From NCBI GenBank assembly GCA_016790165.1, contig JAEUPL010000006.1, forward strand, positions 62,001 to 126,000: 64,000 nt of DNA, in the 5' to 3' direction. Both the position numbers and the translations under genes were made by a program. The notes beneath the pieces were generated by a model. The model saw nothing but the letters and a program-made list of their open reading frames with translations. It did no database searches and had not been told where the DNA came from. Below, in pieces: positions 26,993 through 35,461 of this stretch; positions within the stretch are counted from its first letter, which is position 1, and every line of letters begins with the position of its first letter. Source of the stretch: Burkholderiales bacterium. GTDB taxonomy: Bacteria > Pseudomonadota > Gammaproteobacteria > Burkholderiales > Casimicrobiaceae.

Positions 26993-29900
26993 TTATGCGA
27001 GATGCTCCGCAAGCACGCGGATGGCGTGCTTCGCTTCGCGCGCCGCGCCGTCGTGAATCTGGTGGCGGCAACTGGTGCCGTCGGCGACGATGATCGCGTC
27101 GGGCGCCTTGCGAACGGCGGGCAGCAGCGAGAGCTCCGCCATCTGCATCGACACGTCGTAGTGCTTCGCTTCGTAGCCGAACACACCGGCCATGCCGCAG
27201 CACGAGCTTTCGATCAGCGCCGGCTTGGCATCGGGAATCAGGCTGAGCACCGAGAGCGTGGGCGACATTTCGCCGAACGCTTTCTGATGGCAATGGCCGT
27301 GCACGAGGATCGGTGCCGTGGCGGGCTTGAGCTGGCGGCGCAGCGCGTCGAGGTGGTCGGCCTTTGCCTCGCGTTCAAGAAAGGTCTCGATCAAGAGAGC
27401 GTGCTTTGCCACGGTGTCGGCTTCCTCACCCAGTTTCATCGACGGAATTTCATCGCGCAGCGTGAACAGGCAACTCGGCTCCAGCCCGACGATGTCGATA
27501 CCCGCTTCGGCGAACTCGAGCAGCGCCGAGAGCAGGTAGTGTGCCTGCTGCTTGGCGGCTTCCACCATGCCGACGGCGAGGAACGTACGGCCGCAGCACA
27601 GGTTGCGCTCGTCGCGATTGCCCTGCGGTGCCCAGCGCGGAATGTGCACCTTGTAGCCCGCCGCGCTGAGCACGGCGATGGCGGCGTCGACGTTTTCGCG
27701 CTCGAAGGCACCGTTGAACGTATCGACGAACAGCACCACCGTTCGCTCGCCCGCCGCATGTGCATCCAGCAGAGCGCGGCCGCCGACGAGCCCCACACCA
27801 GTGGCTGACTGCGGGTGCTTCGGGATCGTCGCCCATACGGTGTCGCTACGCCACTCGGGCAACGACCGTTTGGCCGAGAAGCCGAACAGCCGTTCGCCCA
27901 GTTTCGCGAGCCACGGCATGCGGTTGCGCGCGTTGAACCAGCCCGGATGTTTTGATGCGAACGGCGCCGTCACAGGCAGCCGCGCAATCAGGTTGTCGCG
28001 AATTGAGTAACCATGCTTGCGCTTGTAGTGATGCAGGTGCTCCACCTTCATCTTCGCCATGTCGACGCCGGTCGGGCAATCGCGCTTGCAGCCCTTGCAG
28101 CTGACACAGAGTTCGAGCGCTTCATGCACCTCATCGCTGGCAATGCCATCCTTACCCAGCTGGCCGGAGAGCGCGAGGCGCAGCGTGTTGGCGCGGCCCC
28201 GCGTGAGATGCTGCTCGTCGCGCGTCACGCGGTAGCTCGGGCACATCGTGCCGGCGTCGAACTTGCGGCAGTGCCCGTTGTTGTTACACATCTCCACGGC
28301 CTTGGCGAAGCCTTCGGCAGGGTCGCCACCGGTGCCCGGCGCGGTGGTCGCTTCGGTCACCGGGTCGTTCTGCACATTCCACGCGCTCCAGTCAAGCGTG
28401 GTTTGAATGGGAATCACGCGGTAGTCGGGCTTGAAGCGGAACAGGCTCGCATCGTCCATCTTCGGCGGATCGACGATCTTGCCGGGGTTGAACAGGTTCT
28501 CCGGGTCGAACGCGTGCTTGATCTCGCGGAAGGCCGAGGTGATCGCCGGGCCGTACTGCCACTCGATCCATTCGCCGCGGCAGAGGCCATCACCGTGTTC
28601 GCCGCTGTACGCGCCCTTGTAGCGGCGCACCAGCGCGCTGGCCTCTTCGGCGATCGCACGCATTTTGGCGGCGCCGCCGTGTTCACCGCTGTATCGCATG
28701 TCGAGAATTGGGCGCACATGCAGCGTGCCTACGCTCGCGTGCGCGTACCAGGTGCCGCGGGTGCCGTGTCGCGCGAACACTTCGGTCAATTGCGCGGTGT
28801 AGTCGGCGAGATGTTCCAGCGGCACCGCGCAGTCTTCGATGAAACTCACCGGTTTGCCGTCGCCCTTGAGGCTCATCATGATGTTGAGGCCGGCCTTGCG
28901 CACTTCCCACAGGTTTTTTTGCGGCGCGTCGTCAGTCATCTGCACCACGGCGTTTGGCATGCCGAGGCTTGCGATCAAATCAACAAGGTCTGCGAGCTTG
29001 CGCGTGAGCGCGGCTTTGTCGTCGCCGGAAAATTCAACGAGCAAAATCGCGTCGGGTTGGCCCACCAAAGCTGTGCGTACCGTGGGCGCAAACGCCGGAT
29101 TCGCCAGCGACAGATCGATCATCGTACGATCGACCAATTCGACTGCCGTTGGGCCCAACTTCACGATGTGCTGCGCTGAGTCCATCGCTTGATGGAAGGT
29201 CGGGAAGTTCACCACGCCGAGCACTTTGGTTTTCGGCAGCGGCGAAAGGGCGAGCGTGAGTGACTTAGTGAATGCCAGCGTGCCCTCGGAACCCACGAGC
29301 AAGTGCGCGAGGTTCACGCTGCCGTCTTGCGTATAAGGGCGTTCGCTTTGATTGCAAAAAATATCAAGGTTGTAGCCACCCACGCGGCGCATCACGGTCG
29401 GCCACACGCGCTCAATCTCGCTTCGATGCGTTGCTGCGAGTGCTTGTGCGACGTCGCCGATTTTCTTTGCGACTCCGGTTGCGGCGGCAAGCGGGCCGAA
29501 CGATGCCACGCTGCCATCAGCGAGCCATGCGTCAGCACCCAACACGTTATGCACCATGTTGCCGTACGCGATCGAGCGCGAGCCGCAGGAATTGTTGCCT
29601 GCCATGCCGCCTAGCGTGGCCTGCGCGCTGGTGGACACATCGACCGGGAACCAGAGCCCATGCGGTTTGAGATACGCGTTCAGATGATCGAGCACCATCC
29701 CCGGCTCCACCATCACGGTGCGGGCGTCGGCCTCAAAAGCCAGCACGTTGCGCAGGTACTTGCTGTTGTCGATGACGAGCGCCACGCCGGTCGTCTGCCC
29801 GCATTGGCTGGTGCCACCACCGCGCGCAAGGACTGGCACTTTCATGTCGCGCGCGATGTCGATGGCGTTCGCCACGTCGTCCGCCGTGCGTGGCACCAGC

Positions 29901-30031
29901 ACGCCCACGGGCATCTGCTGGTAGATCGATGCATCGGTGGCGTAGCGTGCGCGATCGGCGTCGGTGAACAGCACTTCGCCTTGGGTGTGTTGGCGCAGTC
30001 GTTGGGCGAGTTGGGCGGCGGAATCGGTCAT
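26993..30031 (-). CDS. FAD/4Fe-4S 2-hydroxyacid dehydrogenase, YdiJ-like
   Basis: 1012 residues, matching E. coli YdiJ (about 1018), a D-2-hydroxyglutarate dehydrogenase. Order: PCMH-type FAD domain (~40-270: VLARGGGTSQCGQTTG, MAGNNSCGSRSIAYG), FAD-oxidase C domain (~280-540, with YSGEHGDGLCRGEW), ferredoxin-like domain (~640-690, CVSCKGCKRDCPTGVDM), then CCG domains (CCGRTFLAVGM, ESSCCGMAGVFGYE). It oxidises D-2-hydroxyacids and passes electrons to a membrane acceptor. It lies downstream of gntR on the same strand, so its substrate may be linked to the aminotransferase and Bug receptor across the divergent region. Confidence 0.9.
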   Translation of the reverse strand: MTDSAAQLAQRLRQHTQGEVLFTDADRARYATDASIYQQMPVGVLVPRTADDVANAIDIARDMKVPVLARGGGTSQCGQTTGVALVIDNSKYLRNVLAFEADARTVMVEPGMVLDHLNAYLKPHGLWFPVDVSTSAQATLGGMAGNNSCGSRSIAYGNMVHNVLGADAWLADGSVASFGPLAAATGVAKKIGDVAQALAATHRSEIERVWPTVMRRVGGYNLDIFCNQSERPYTQDGSVNLAHLLVGSEGTLAFTKSLTLALSPLPKTKVLGVVNFPTFHQAMDSAQHIVKLGPTAVELVDRTMIDLSLANPAFAPTVRTALVGQPDAILLVEFSGDDKAALTRKLADLVDLIASLGMPNAVVQMTDDAPQKNLWEVRKAGLNIMMSLKGDGKPVSFIEDCAVPLEHLADYTAQLTEVFARHGTRGTWYAHASVGTLHVRPILDMRYSGEHGGAAKMRAIAEEASALVRRYKGAYSGEHGDGLCRGEWIEWQYGPAITSAFREIKHAFDPENLFNPGKIVDPPKMDDASLFRFKPDYRVIPIQTTLDWSAWNVQNDPVTEATTAPGTGGDPAEGFAKAVEMCNNNGHCRKFDAGTMCPSYRVTRDEQHLTRGRANTLRLALSGQLGKDGIASDEVHEALELCVSCKGCKRDCPTGVDMAKMKVEHLHHYKRKHGYSIRDNLIARLPVTAPFASKHPGWFNARNRMPWLAKLGERLFGFSAKRSLPEWRSDTVWATIPKHPQSATGVGLVGGRALLDAHAAGERTVVLFVDTFNGAFERENVDAAIAVLSAAGYKVHIPRWAPQGNRDERNLCCGRTFLAVGMVEAAKQQAHYLLSALLEFAEAGIDIVGLEPSCLFTLRDEIPSMKLGEEADTVAKHALLIETFLEREAKADHLDALRRQLKPATAPILVHGHCHQKAFGEMSPTLSVLSLIPDAKPALIESSCCGMAGVFGYEAKHYDVSMQMAELSLLPAVRKAPDAIIVADGTSCRHQIHDGAAREAKHAIRVLAEHLA

Positions 30032-30157
30032 GAGTTGTTATGGGACGATGGGCTGGTGAGTGTTCGGCAGTTTTGTAGCCTCAATGTAACGAAGTGGAAT
30101 CGAGGGTCACATGGGTTCGCTTGACAAAAGCCTCGATTCCGCTGCGCTGCATCGCGG

Positions 30158-30847
30158 CTACGGGCCGACACGGAAACGATCGAGTTGGCCGTTGCGCATG
30201 AGATCAAGCACCGCATCGCGCTTGTGATTGAGGTGTTCGATGAGGACGTCGCGCATCGCCGCACCGTCGCGGCGGGCGAGGGCGTCGATCATGCGCTCGT
30301 GCTCGTCGACCGCGCGTTGCCATTTTTGTCCGTCCTGATTGGAGCGGAAGCGCAGCGCCTGTAGCCGTGCGTTCAGCTGCGCATACGTGCGCGACAGCAC
30401 CGGATTCTTCGCCGCTGCGTTGATGCAGGCGTGGATTTGGGCGTTGAGCGTGTAGTAGCGCGGCAGATCGCGTCGTGTGTAGGCGGCAAGCATTTCGAAA
30501 TGCAGCGCGCGGATTTCCGCCAGCTCGTCGTCGTTGACACGTGCGGCCGCCAGCTCACCGGACTGTGCCTCCAGATTCGCCATCACCTCGAAGGTGTCGA
30601 TCACGTCCTGTTCGCTGAGCGAGAGTGCGACCGCGCCGCGGTTGGGCAAGAGCTCGACCAAGCCCTCGGTAGCGAGCATTTTGATCGCTTCGCGCAGCGG
30701 CGTTCGCGAAATCTTGAGCTGTTCGCTGAGTTCACGCTCGTTGAGCTTCGCGCCGGGCGCAATCACGCCTTCGATCAACATGCTGCGCAACCGTTGTGCC
30801 GCTTGCTGCGGCAACGCCACTCGGGACATTTCAATAATTTCTGCCAT
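30158..30847 (-). CDS. GntR-family regulator, FCD subfamily
   Basis: 229 residues from ATG 30847 (MAEIIEMSRVALP), which removes an implausible N-terminal stretch that would read through the operator. The winged HTH (~10-72) shows LNERELSEQLKISRTPLREAIKMLATEGLV, and the all-helical FCD ligand domain follows, with His residues placed as in metal-binding members (HFEMLAA, HACINAA). It is divergent from the aminotransferase gene. Two matching palindromes in the intergenic region are its likely operators, giving control of itself and of the divergent operon. Confidence 0.92.
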   Translation of the reverse strand: MAEIIEMSRVALPQQAAQRLRSMLIEGVIAPGAKLNERELSEQLKISRTPLREAIKMLATEGLVELLPNRGAVALSLSEQDVIDTFEVMANLEAQSGELAAARVNDDELAEIRALHFEMLAAYTRRDLPRYYTLNAQIHACINAAAKNPVLSRTYAQLNARLQALRFRSNQDGQKWQRAVDEHERMIDALARRDGAAMRDVLIEHLNHKRDAVLDLMRNGQLDRFRVGP

Positions 30848-30850
30848 GCG

Positions 30851-30872
30851 GCATTTTTGCATACAAAAATGC
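30851..30872. promoter_or_regulatory. Probable GntR operator O1
   Basis: Perfect inverted repeat GCATTTTTG-N4-CAAAAATGC, 4 bp upstream of the gntR ATG. The same sequence, one base shorter, recurs at 30924-30944. Centre-to-centre distance is about 73 bp, close to seven helical turns. Confidence 0.75.
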
Positions 30873-30914
30873 ATGGGCGCAATCCAGAAATCAGCTTGCA
30901 CGCAGAAATGCCAG

Positions 30915-30944
30915 TTGACATTTGCATTTTGTATGCAAAAATGC
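30915..30944 (+). promoter_or_regulatory. Aminotransferase promoter -35 with GntR operator O2
   Basis: A perfect TTGACA (-35) at 30915-30920 is followed by the second palindrome (GCATTTTGTATG, then CAAAAATGC) at 30924-30944. That palindrome fills the spacer and -10 position (AAAAAT at 30937-30942). A bound regulator would block RNA polymerase. The downstream ATG is at 30970. Confidence 0.7.
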
Positions 30945-30969
30945 CGCTGTCACTCCAACGACCCTCATC

Positions 30970-32157
30970 ATGCTTCAACTGAACTTCCATCCCGCCGGAC
31001 GCCACCAATTGTCGATCCCAGGTCCGTCGCCGGTGCCGGATCGCATCCTGCGCGCGATGAGCATGCCGACCATCGATCATCGGGGGCCCGAGTTCGCGAC
31101 GCTCGGACTCAAGGTGCTCACGGACCTAAAAAAAATCTTCAAGACCGAACATCCGGTCATCATCTACCCGGCGTCCGGCACTGGCGCGTGGGAAGCGGCG
31201 CTGACCAACGTGCTCTCGCCGGGCGATCAGGTGGTGATGTACGAGACGGGTCAGTTCGCCACGCTGTGGAAGAAGATGGCGGACCGCTTGGGGGTGAAGA
31301 CGGAATTCATCGGACTGCCCGGCGCGGAAGGTTGGCGCCGTGGCGTTCAGGCCGACTTGATCGAAGCGCGGCTGAAGGCCGACGCGGGCCACGCCATCAA
31401 AGCGGTCTGCGTGGTGCACAACGAAACCTCCACCGGCGTCACCAGCAACATCGCGGCCGTCCGTGCAGCGATTGACGCCGCGAAGCATCCCGCGCTGCTG
31501 ATGGTGGACACCATCTCCGGTCTCGCCAGCGCCGACTACCGGCACGATGAGTGGGGTGTTGACGTCACCGTCTCGGGTTCGCAGAAGGGCCTGATGCTGC
31601 CGCCCGGCATCTCGTTCAATGCGCTATCGCCCAAAGCCATCGCTGCGAGCAAACTGGCCACGTTGCCCAAAGCCTTCTGGGCGTGGGACGAGATGCTGGA
31701 ATTCAACAAGACCGGCTATTTCCCGTACACACCGAGCACCAATCTGCTCTTCGGCCTGCACGAAGCGCTGGACATGATTCTCGGCGAGGGGCTCGACAAC
31801 GTGTTCGCCCGACACCAGCGACTCGCACGTGCCTGTCGTGCTGCGGTGAACGCCTGGGGCCTGGAAATTCAATGCGCAGACCCGTCGGTGTATTCACCCG
31901 TTCTCACTGGTGTCATGATGCCCGAGGGCGTCGATGCCGATGCGGTGCGCAAGATCATCTACGACCGATTCGATACCTCACTCGGCACCGGCCTGGGCAA
32001 GGTGAAAGGCAAGATGTTCCGCATCGGTCATCTCGGCGAATGCAACGATGTGTCACTGATGGGCACACTGTGCGCAGTGGAAATGGGGCTGGCGATAGCG
32101 GGCGTCTCGCTCGAGGGCAGTGGCGTGGTTGCTGCAATGGTTGAACTGCAGAAATGA
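30970..32157 (+). CDS. Serine-glyoxylate/alanine-glyoxylate-type aminotransferase (class V)
   Basis: 395 residues. PLP-dependent fold type I with SIPGPSPVPDRILRAM, the PLP-contact ASGTGAWEAAL, the aspartate in LLMVDTISGLAS and the Schiff-base lysine in VTVSGSQKGLMLPPG. It resembles SgaA/AGXT enzymes that use glyoxylate as amino acceptor, forming glycine and hydroxypyruvate or pyruvate. It is divergent from the GntR gene and under one of its operators. A Bug-type receptor gene follows 98 bp downstream. The exact amino donor is not certain. Confidence 0.9.
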   Translation: MLQLNFHPAGRHQLSIPGPSPVPDRILRAMSMPTIDHRGPEFATLGLKVLTDLKKIFKTEHPVIIYPASGTGAWEAALTNVLSPGDQVVMYETGQFATLWKKMADRLGVKTEFIGLPGAEGWRRGVQADLIEARLKADAGHAIKAVCVVHNETSTGVTSNIAAVRAAIDAAKHPALLMVDTISGLASADYRHDEWGVDVTVSGSQKGLMLPPGISFNALSPKAIAASKLATLPKAFWAWDEMLEFNKTGYFPYTPSTNLLFGLHEALDMILGEGLDNVFARHQRLARACRAAVNAWGLEIQCADPSVYSPVLTGVMMPEGVDADAVRKIIYDRFDTSLGTGLGKVKGKMFRIGHLGECNDVSLMGTLCAVEMGLAIAGVSLEGSGVVAAMVELQK

Positions 32158-32255
32158 ACTCGTAGAAGCGGCGTGCCGCGCCCGATGCCCGCGACACCCG
32201 ATCGTCGCGGCAAACCGCGCCCACCGCGCACTGAATTAACAACGAAAGACGCATC

Positions 32256-33242
32256 ATGAACCTCAACACTACCCGCCGACAACTGATCAAAGCCCTTGCC
32301 GCCGCGCCGCTGGTCGGGAGTGGTGCGCCGTGGGCGCAGAGCACCTGGCCTCAGGGGCCGGTAAGGCTCGTCGTTGGCTTCCCGCCGGGTGGTGGCACCG
32401 ATGCGCTCGCCCGGGTGCTCGCGCCGAAGCTCACCACCATGTGGGGGCAACAGGTCATTGTGGAGAACCGTGCCGGCGTCGCCGGCGTGCTGGCGGCCGA
32501 TGTGGTGGCCAAGTCCACCGACGGTCTGACGCTGCTGATGGGCCACATCAATTCGCACGGGATTGGTCCCGCATTGAATCCCAAGATGCCCTACAACGCG
32601 GAGACCGACTTTTCGCCGCTGGCGCTGGTCGGGGTGACACCCAACGTGTTGATTTGCCATCCGAATGCACCGGCGAAGACGCTAAAGGACATCGTCGCCC
32701 TGGCGAAAGCAAAGCCCGGCACGCTGTCGTTCGGCTCGGCCGGCAGCGGCAGCGCGCAACATCTGGCGCTCGAATTGTTCAAGGTCGCGGCAGGTGTGGA
32801 TGTGTTGCACGTGCCGTACAAAGGTAGCGCACCGCTACTCACTGACCTGATGGGCGGACAGATCAACTATTCGTTTGACACCATGGCGGCCGTGACGCCG
32901 CACGTAAAGGGCGGCAAAGTGCATGCGGTGGCGCAGACGCGCACCAAGCGCTCCGCCTCTTACGCCGATCTGCCCACCGTCGCCGAGAGCGGATATCCCG
33001 GATTCGAAGCCACCACCTGGTACGGCATGATCGGCCCGGCGCGCATGGCGCCAGAGCTGGTGCAGCGGATCAATCGCGACCTGAACACCGCGATGGCGAT
33101 GCCAGACGTCAAAGAGCGTCTGAATGCAGTCGGAGCGGAGGATGGCGGTGGTTCGGCCCAGCAGTTCGCCGATTTCATGCGCGCCGAGCGTGTAAAGTGG
33201 GCGCGCGTGGTGAAAGAGGCGAACGTCAAGGTGGATGCCTGA
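32256..33242 (+). CDS. Tripartite tricarboxylate transporter (Bug-family) periplasmic binding protein
   Basis: 328 residues. The N-terminus TTRRQLIKALAAAPLVGSG carries two Arg and looks like a twin-arginine signal. The mature protein shows Bug landmarks: VRLVVGFPPGGGTDALAR, the Asn-Arg-Ala-Gly strand VIVENRAGVAGVLAA, LSFGSAGSGSAQHLA and LPTVAESGYPGFEATTWYG. It binds a small carboxylate in the periplasm. No TctA/TctB membrane genes lie nearby, as is common for the amplified Bug family. The aminotransferase upstream hints at a hydroxy- or amino-carboxylate ligand. Confidence 0.92.
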   Translation: MNLNTTRRQLIKALAAAPLVGSGAPWAQSTWPQGPVRLVVGFPPGGGTDALARVLAPKLTTMWGQQVIVENRAGVAGVLAADVVAKSTDGLTLLMGHINSHGIGPALNPKMPYNAETDFSPLALVGVTPNVLICHPNAPAKTLKDIVALAKAKPGTLSFGSAGSGSAQHLALELFKVAAGVDVLHVPYKGSAPLLTDLMGGQINYSFDTMAAVTPHVKGGKVHAVAQTRTKRSASYADLPTVAESGYPGFEATTWYGMIGPARMAPELVQRINRDLNTAMAMPDVKERLNAVGAEDGGGSAQQFADFMRAERVKWARVVKEANVKVDA

Positions 33243-33457
33243 GCCGTTGCGCGGTCGGGTGCGTCGTGCCGCACAGGCATTGATCACGCGGCGCCGTGGT
33301 CGCGCCTTCCGCCCCGGCGCCCATCGACGCCTGACGACTGTTCCGCTTGGTGACCCAGCGTTGAGGCGACCGATTGCGCTACGATGTCGCATCGCCATTA
33401 CTGCGCGTGGCCACCCATGGTGGGCGTATGCGCATGTGGGCGGAGGAGGTGACGTCT

Positions 33458-34258
33458 GTGTTTCGGAAAGCTGCTCTGTGGGCTGTGCTGGCGCTAGCGT
33501 CCGCGTTGCCTGGCTTGGCGATCGGCCAGGACGATGCGATTGCCGCTTACCAGCGCGGAGACGATTCGCTCGCCCGCTCGCTGGCCGAACCCAGGGCGCT
33601 GGGCGGCGATCATACGGCACAGACGCTCCTCGGCCTGCTTTATTGGCGCGGCCGTGGCGTCGCGCGAGACGACCGTCTCGCGTTCGAGTGGATGAGCAAA
33701 GCGGCCGCGCAATCGAACGCGGAGGCGCTGACCCACCTCGGCCGCATGCTTGAGGAGGGCGAGGGCGCACCGAAGGATGAGGCCAAAGCCTACGACGCCT
33801 ATTTGCGCGCGGCCGAGCTCGGACATGCCGATGCCCAGTTTCGTGTGGGGCAGGCTTACCATTACGGTCGCGGCGTGCGCAGAGATGGCATCCGCGCGCG
33901 CTACTGGTACGAGAGGGCAGACCGGGCGCAGTGGAACGCCGAGGGCGGCGATCGCGTTGCGCAGCAGGCGAGCCTCGAGCCGAAGGCCAAGCTGCCGGAC
34001 GCCTGTGTGCCGCGTCGGCCTCCAATCGCGACGATGAACCGGCTGGGCGCGACGCGAGCGAGCGGCACATTGACGTTTGCGCTGGATCGTCAAGGCCGGG
34101 TGCGCGGCGTGGTGGAACAAACGCTGTCCGAACCTGAACTGCGCTTCGACGTCGTTGCTTACTTCAGCGAATCGTTACGCTCGCAGGACTGCGTGTGGGA
34201 TGAACGATTGCGCGGGCGCTGGTATGTTGTCCCATTCACGCTTGAGGTGACGCGATGA
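33458..34258 (+). CDS. Exported Sel1-repeat protein with TonB-C-like domain
   Basis: 266 residues from GTG 33458, chosen because it gives a clean signal peptide (FRKAALWAVLALASALPGLAIG) and has GGAGG at 33442-33446; upstream ATGs at 33428 and 33434 remain possible. Residues ~40-145 hold three to four Sel1-like repeats (AQTLLGLLYWRGRGVARDDRLAFEWM; AQFRVGQAYHYGRGVRRD). The last ~70 residues (GTLTFALDRQGRVRGVVEQ...) resemble the TonB C-terminal/AsmA-like beta domain. The role is probably periplasmic scaffolding. Its 3' end overlaps the convergent gene by 23 nt. Confidence 0.7.
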   Translation: MFRKAALWAVLALASALPGLAIGQDDAIAAYQRGDDSLARSLAEPRALGGDHTAQTLLGLLYWRGRGVARDDRLAFEWMSKAAAQSNAEALTHLGRMLEEGEGAPKDEAKAYDAYLRAAELGHADAQFRVGQAYHYGRGVRRDGIRARYWYERADRAQWNAEGGDRVAQQASLEPKAKLPDACVPRRPPIATMNRLGATRASGTLTFALDRQGRVRGVVEQTLSEPELRFDVVAYFSESLRSQDCVWDERLRGRWYVVPFTLEVTR

Positions 34259-34646
34259 CGGCGTGTCCGCCGCTACGGGTGCGGTTTGCTGCGATGAACG
34301 CCTCGCAGGCCACCGTGACCGGCTGACCGGACGCGATACCGGTGCGCGCGGCGGGCGCGTTGTACGCGCTGATGCAACCGGTGGTCTTCGTCGATTCAGC
34401 CTCGCCGATCCGCGCGGTCAGATGCGACACTGCGCACGCTGCAACTCCGGCGGTTTCAAGAATCGCGAGTCCGGCCACGCCGGCGTCGTCGAGGCCCCTG
34501 CCGGCGTCGTTAAAGACCACCAGCGCAGGTGGATGCGCGAGCGCCAGATGGGCGGCACTCACGCCACCGTGCGACCCCGTTACCACAATGTGCCCGGCCA
34601 TCTCGGCAGTGATGGCGCTGATGCTGTCGATGAGGAAGGTGTTCAC
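34236..34646 (-). CDS. Conserved hypothetical protein, third gene of the ETF-QO operon
   Basis: 136 residues from GTG 34646, whose GTGA overlaps the stop of the preceding gene. Characteristic segments are HIVVTGSHGGVSAAHLAL, VVFNDAGRGLDDAGVAGL and VSHLTARIGEAESTKTTG. The glycine-rich motifs suggest a small-molecule-binding fold, and it is soluble. I recall similar unannotated proteins but no function. Its tail overlaps the convergent Sel1 gene by 23 nt. Confidence 0.6.
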   Translation of the reverse strand: MNTFLIDSISAITAEMAGHIVVTGSHGGVSAAHLALAHPPALVVFNDAGRGLDDAGVAGLAILETAGVAACAVSHLTARIGEAESTKTTGCISAYNAPAARTGIASGQPVTVACEAFIAANRTRSGGHAVIASPQA

Positions 34647-35461
34647 GATACCGTCGCTGACGGTGCGGCGATGTGCTTTTCGTAGAACATCAGCGTGGAC
34701 AACGGCTGAAAGCCCAGCCGCGCGAGGATTGGCCGGCTTTCCGCGCTGGCCTCCACCGCGAGGTAGCGCGCGCCTCGCGTCGCTGCGGCCTGCGCGCGCA
34801 CGCTGAGCATGAGGGTGTAGGCATGCTGCTGTCGCCAGGCCACTTTGGTGCCGCCACCGCAGAGCAGCGCAAACGGATCGCCCGGATGATGAAACATGTA
34901 GCCGCTGGTCACGCCCTCTCCGGTCGGGGTGAACCCGGCAAAGAACACCACGCCGGGATCGCCCTGCTCGATGCGGCTCTTGTAGTCGTTCACGTAGCGT
35001 GCATTGGGTGCCCCCGGCCAAATGTCGTCCCAGATCGCCTGATACGCATCGAGGTCACGCACGGTCGTTAGTTGCCGGGCGGTCAGCGGGCCACCGGCTG
35101 CAACAGGTAGTGCCGCGCGGACGGTGTCAACGGCAGCAGCCATCAGGGTGCTCGGGTCGTTTTCGTCAAATCCGCGTGCCAGCAACGCTTCACGAAGCGC
35201 GTCGTGCGAGCGGTCGTGCGCGTAGAGCTTCCACATGAGGACGCTCGCGTGTCCCCGCACGGCGGTCATCTCGGCGTCAACACAATGTTCGGCGTCGCGG
35301 TCGTCGAAGCCGTGCCACATGATGAAACGCTGGCTTCCGCTTGACGTGGTGTAGCGCGAGAGGTGCGGCAAGCGCTCGGTCACCATGCCCGCGGGATGCG
35401 CGTGGCGACGCATGGTGTCGTCGTAGAGCGCGAGCAGCGCCTGAGGATCGGGCGTCGTCAC
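34643..35461 (-). CDS. GNAT-family acetyltransferase with N-terminal extension
   Basis: 272 residues from GTG 35461, which overlaps the ETF-QO stop as GTGA. Residues ~130-265 are a GNAT fold ([51 protein letters not shown]). The first ~125 residues look like a second, degenerate GNAT-type half ([23 protein letters not shown]). The substrate is unknown. Tight coupling to ETF-QO is striking but may only reflect co-transcription. Confidence 0.75.
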   Translation of the reverse strand: MTTPDPQALLALYDDTMRRHAHPAGMVTERLPHLSRYTTSSGSQRFIMWHGFDDRDAEHCVDAEMTAVRGHASVLMWKLYAHDRSHDALREALLARGFDENDPSTLMAAAVDTVRAALPVAAGGPLTARQLTTVRDLDAYQAIWDDIWPGAPNARYVNDYKSRIEQGDPGVVFFAGFTPTGEGVTSGYMFHHPGDPFALLCGGGTKVAWRQQHAYTLMLSVRAQAAATRGARYLAVEASAESRPILARLGFQPLSTLMFYEKHIAAPSATVS

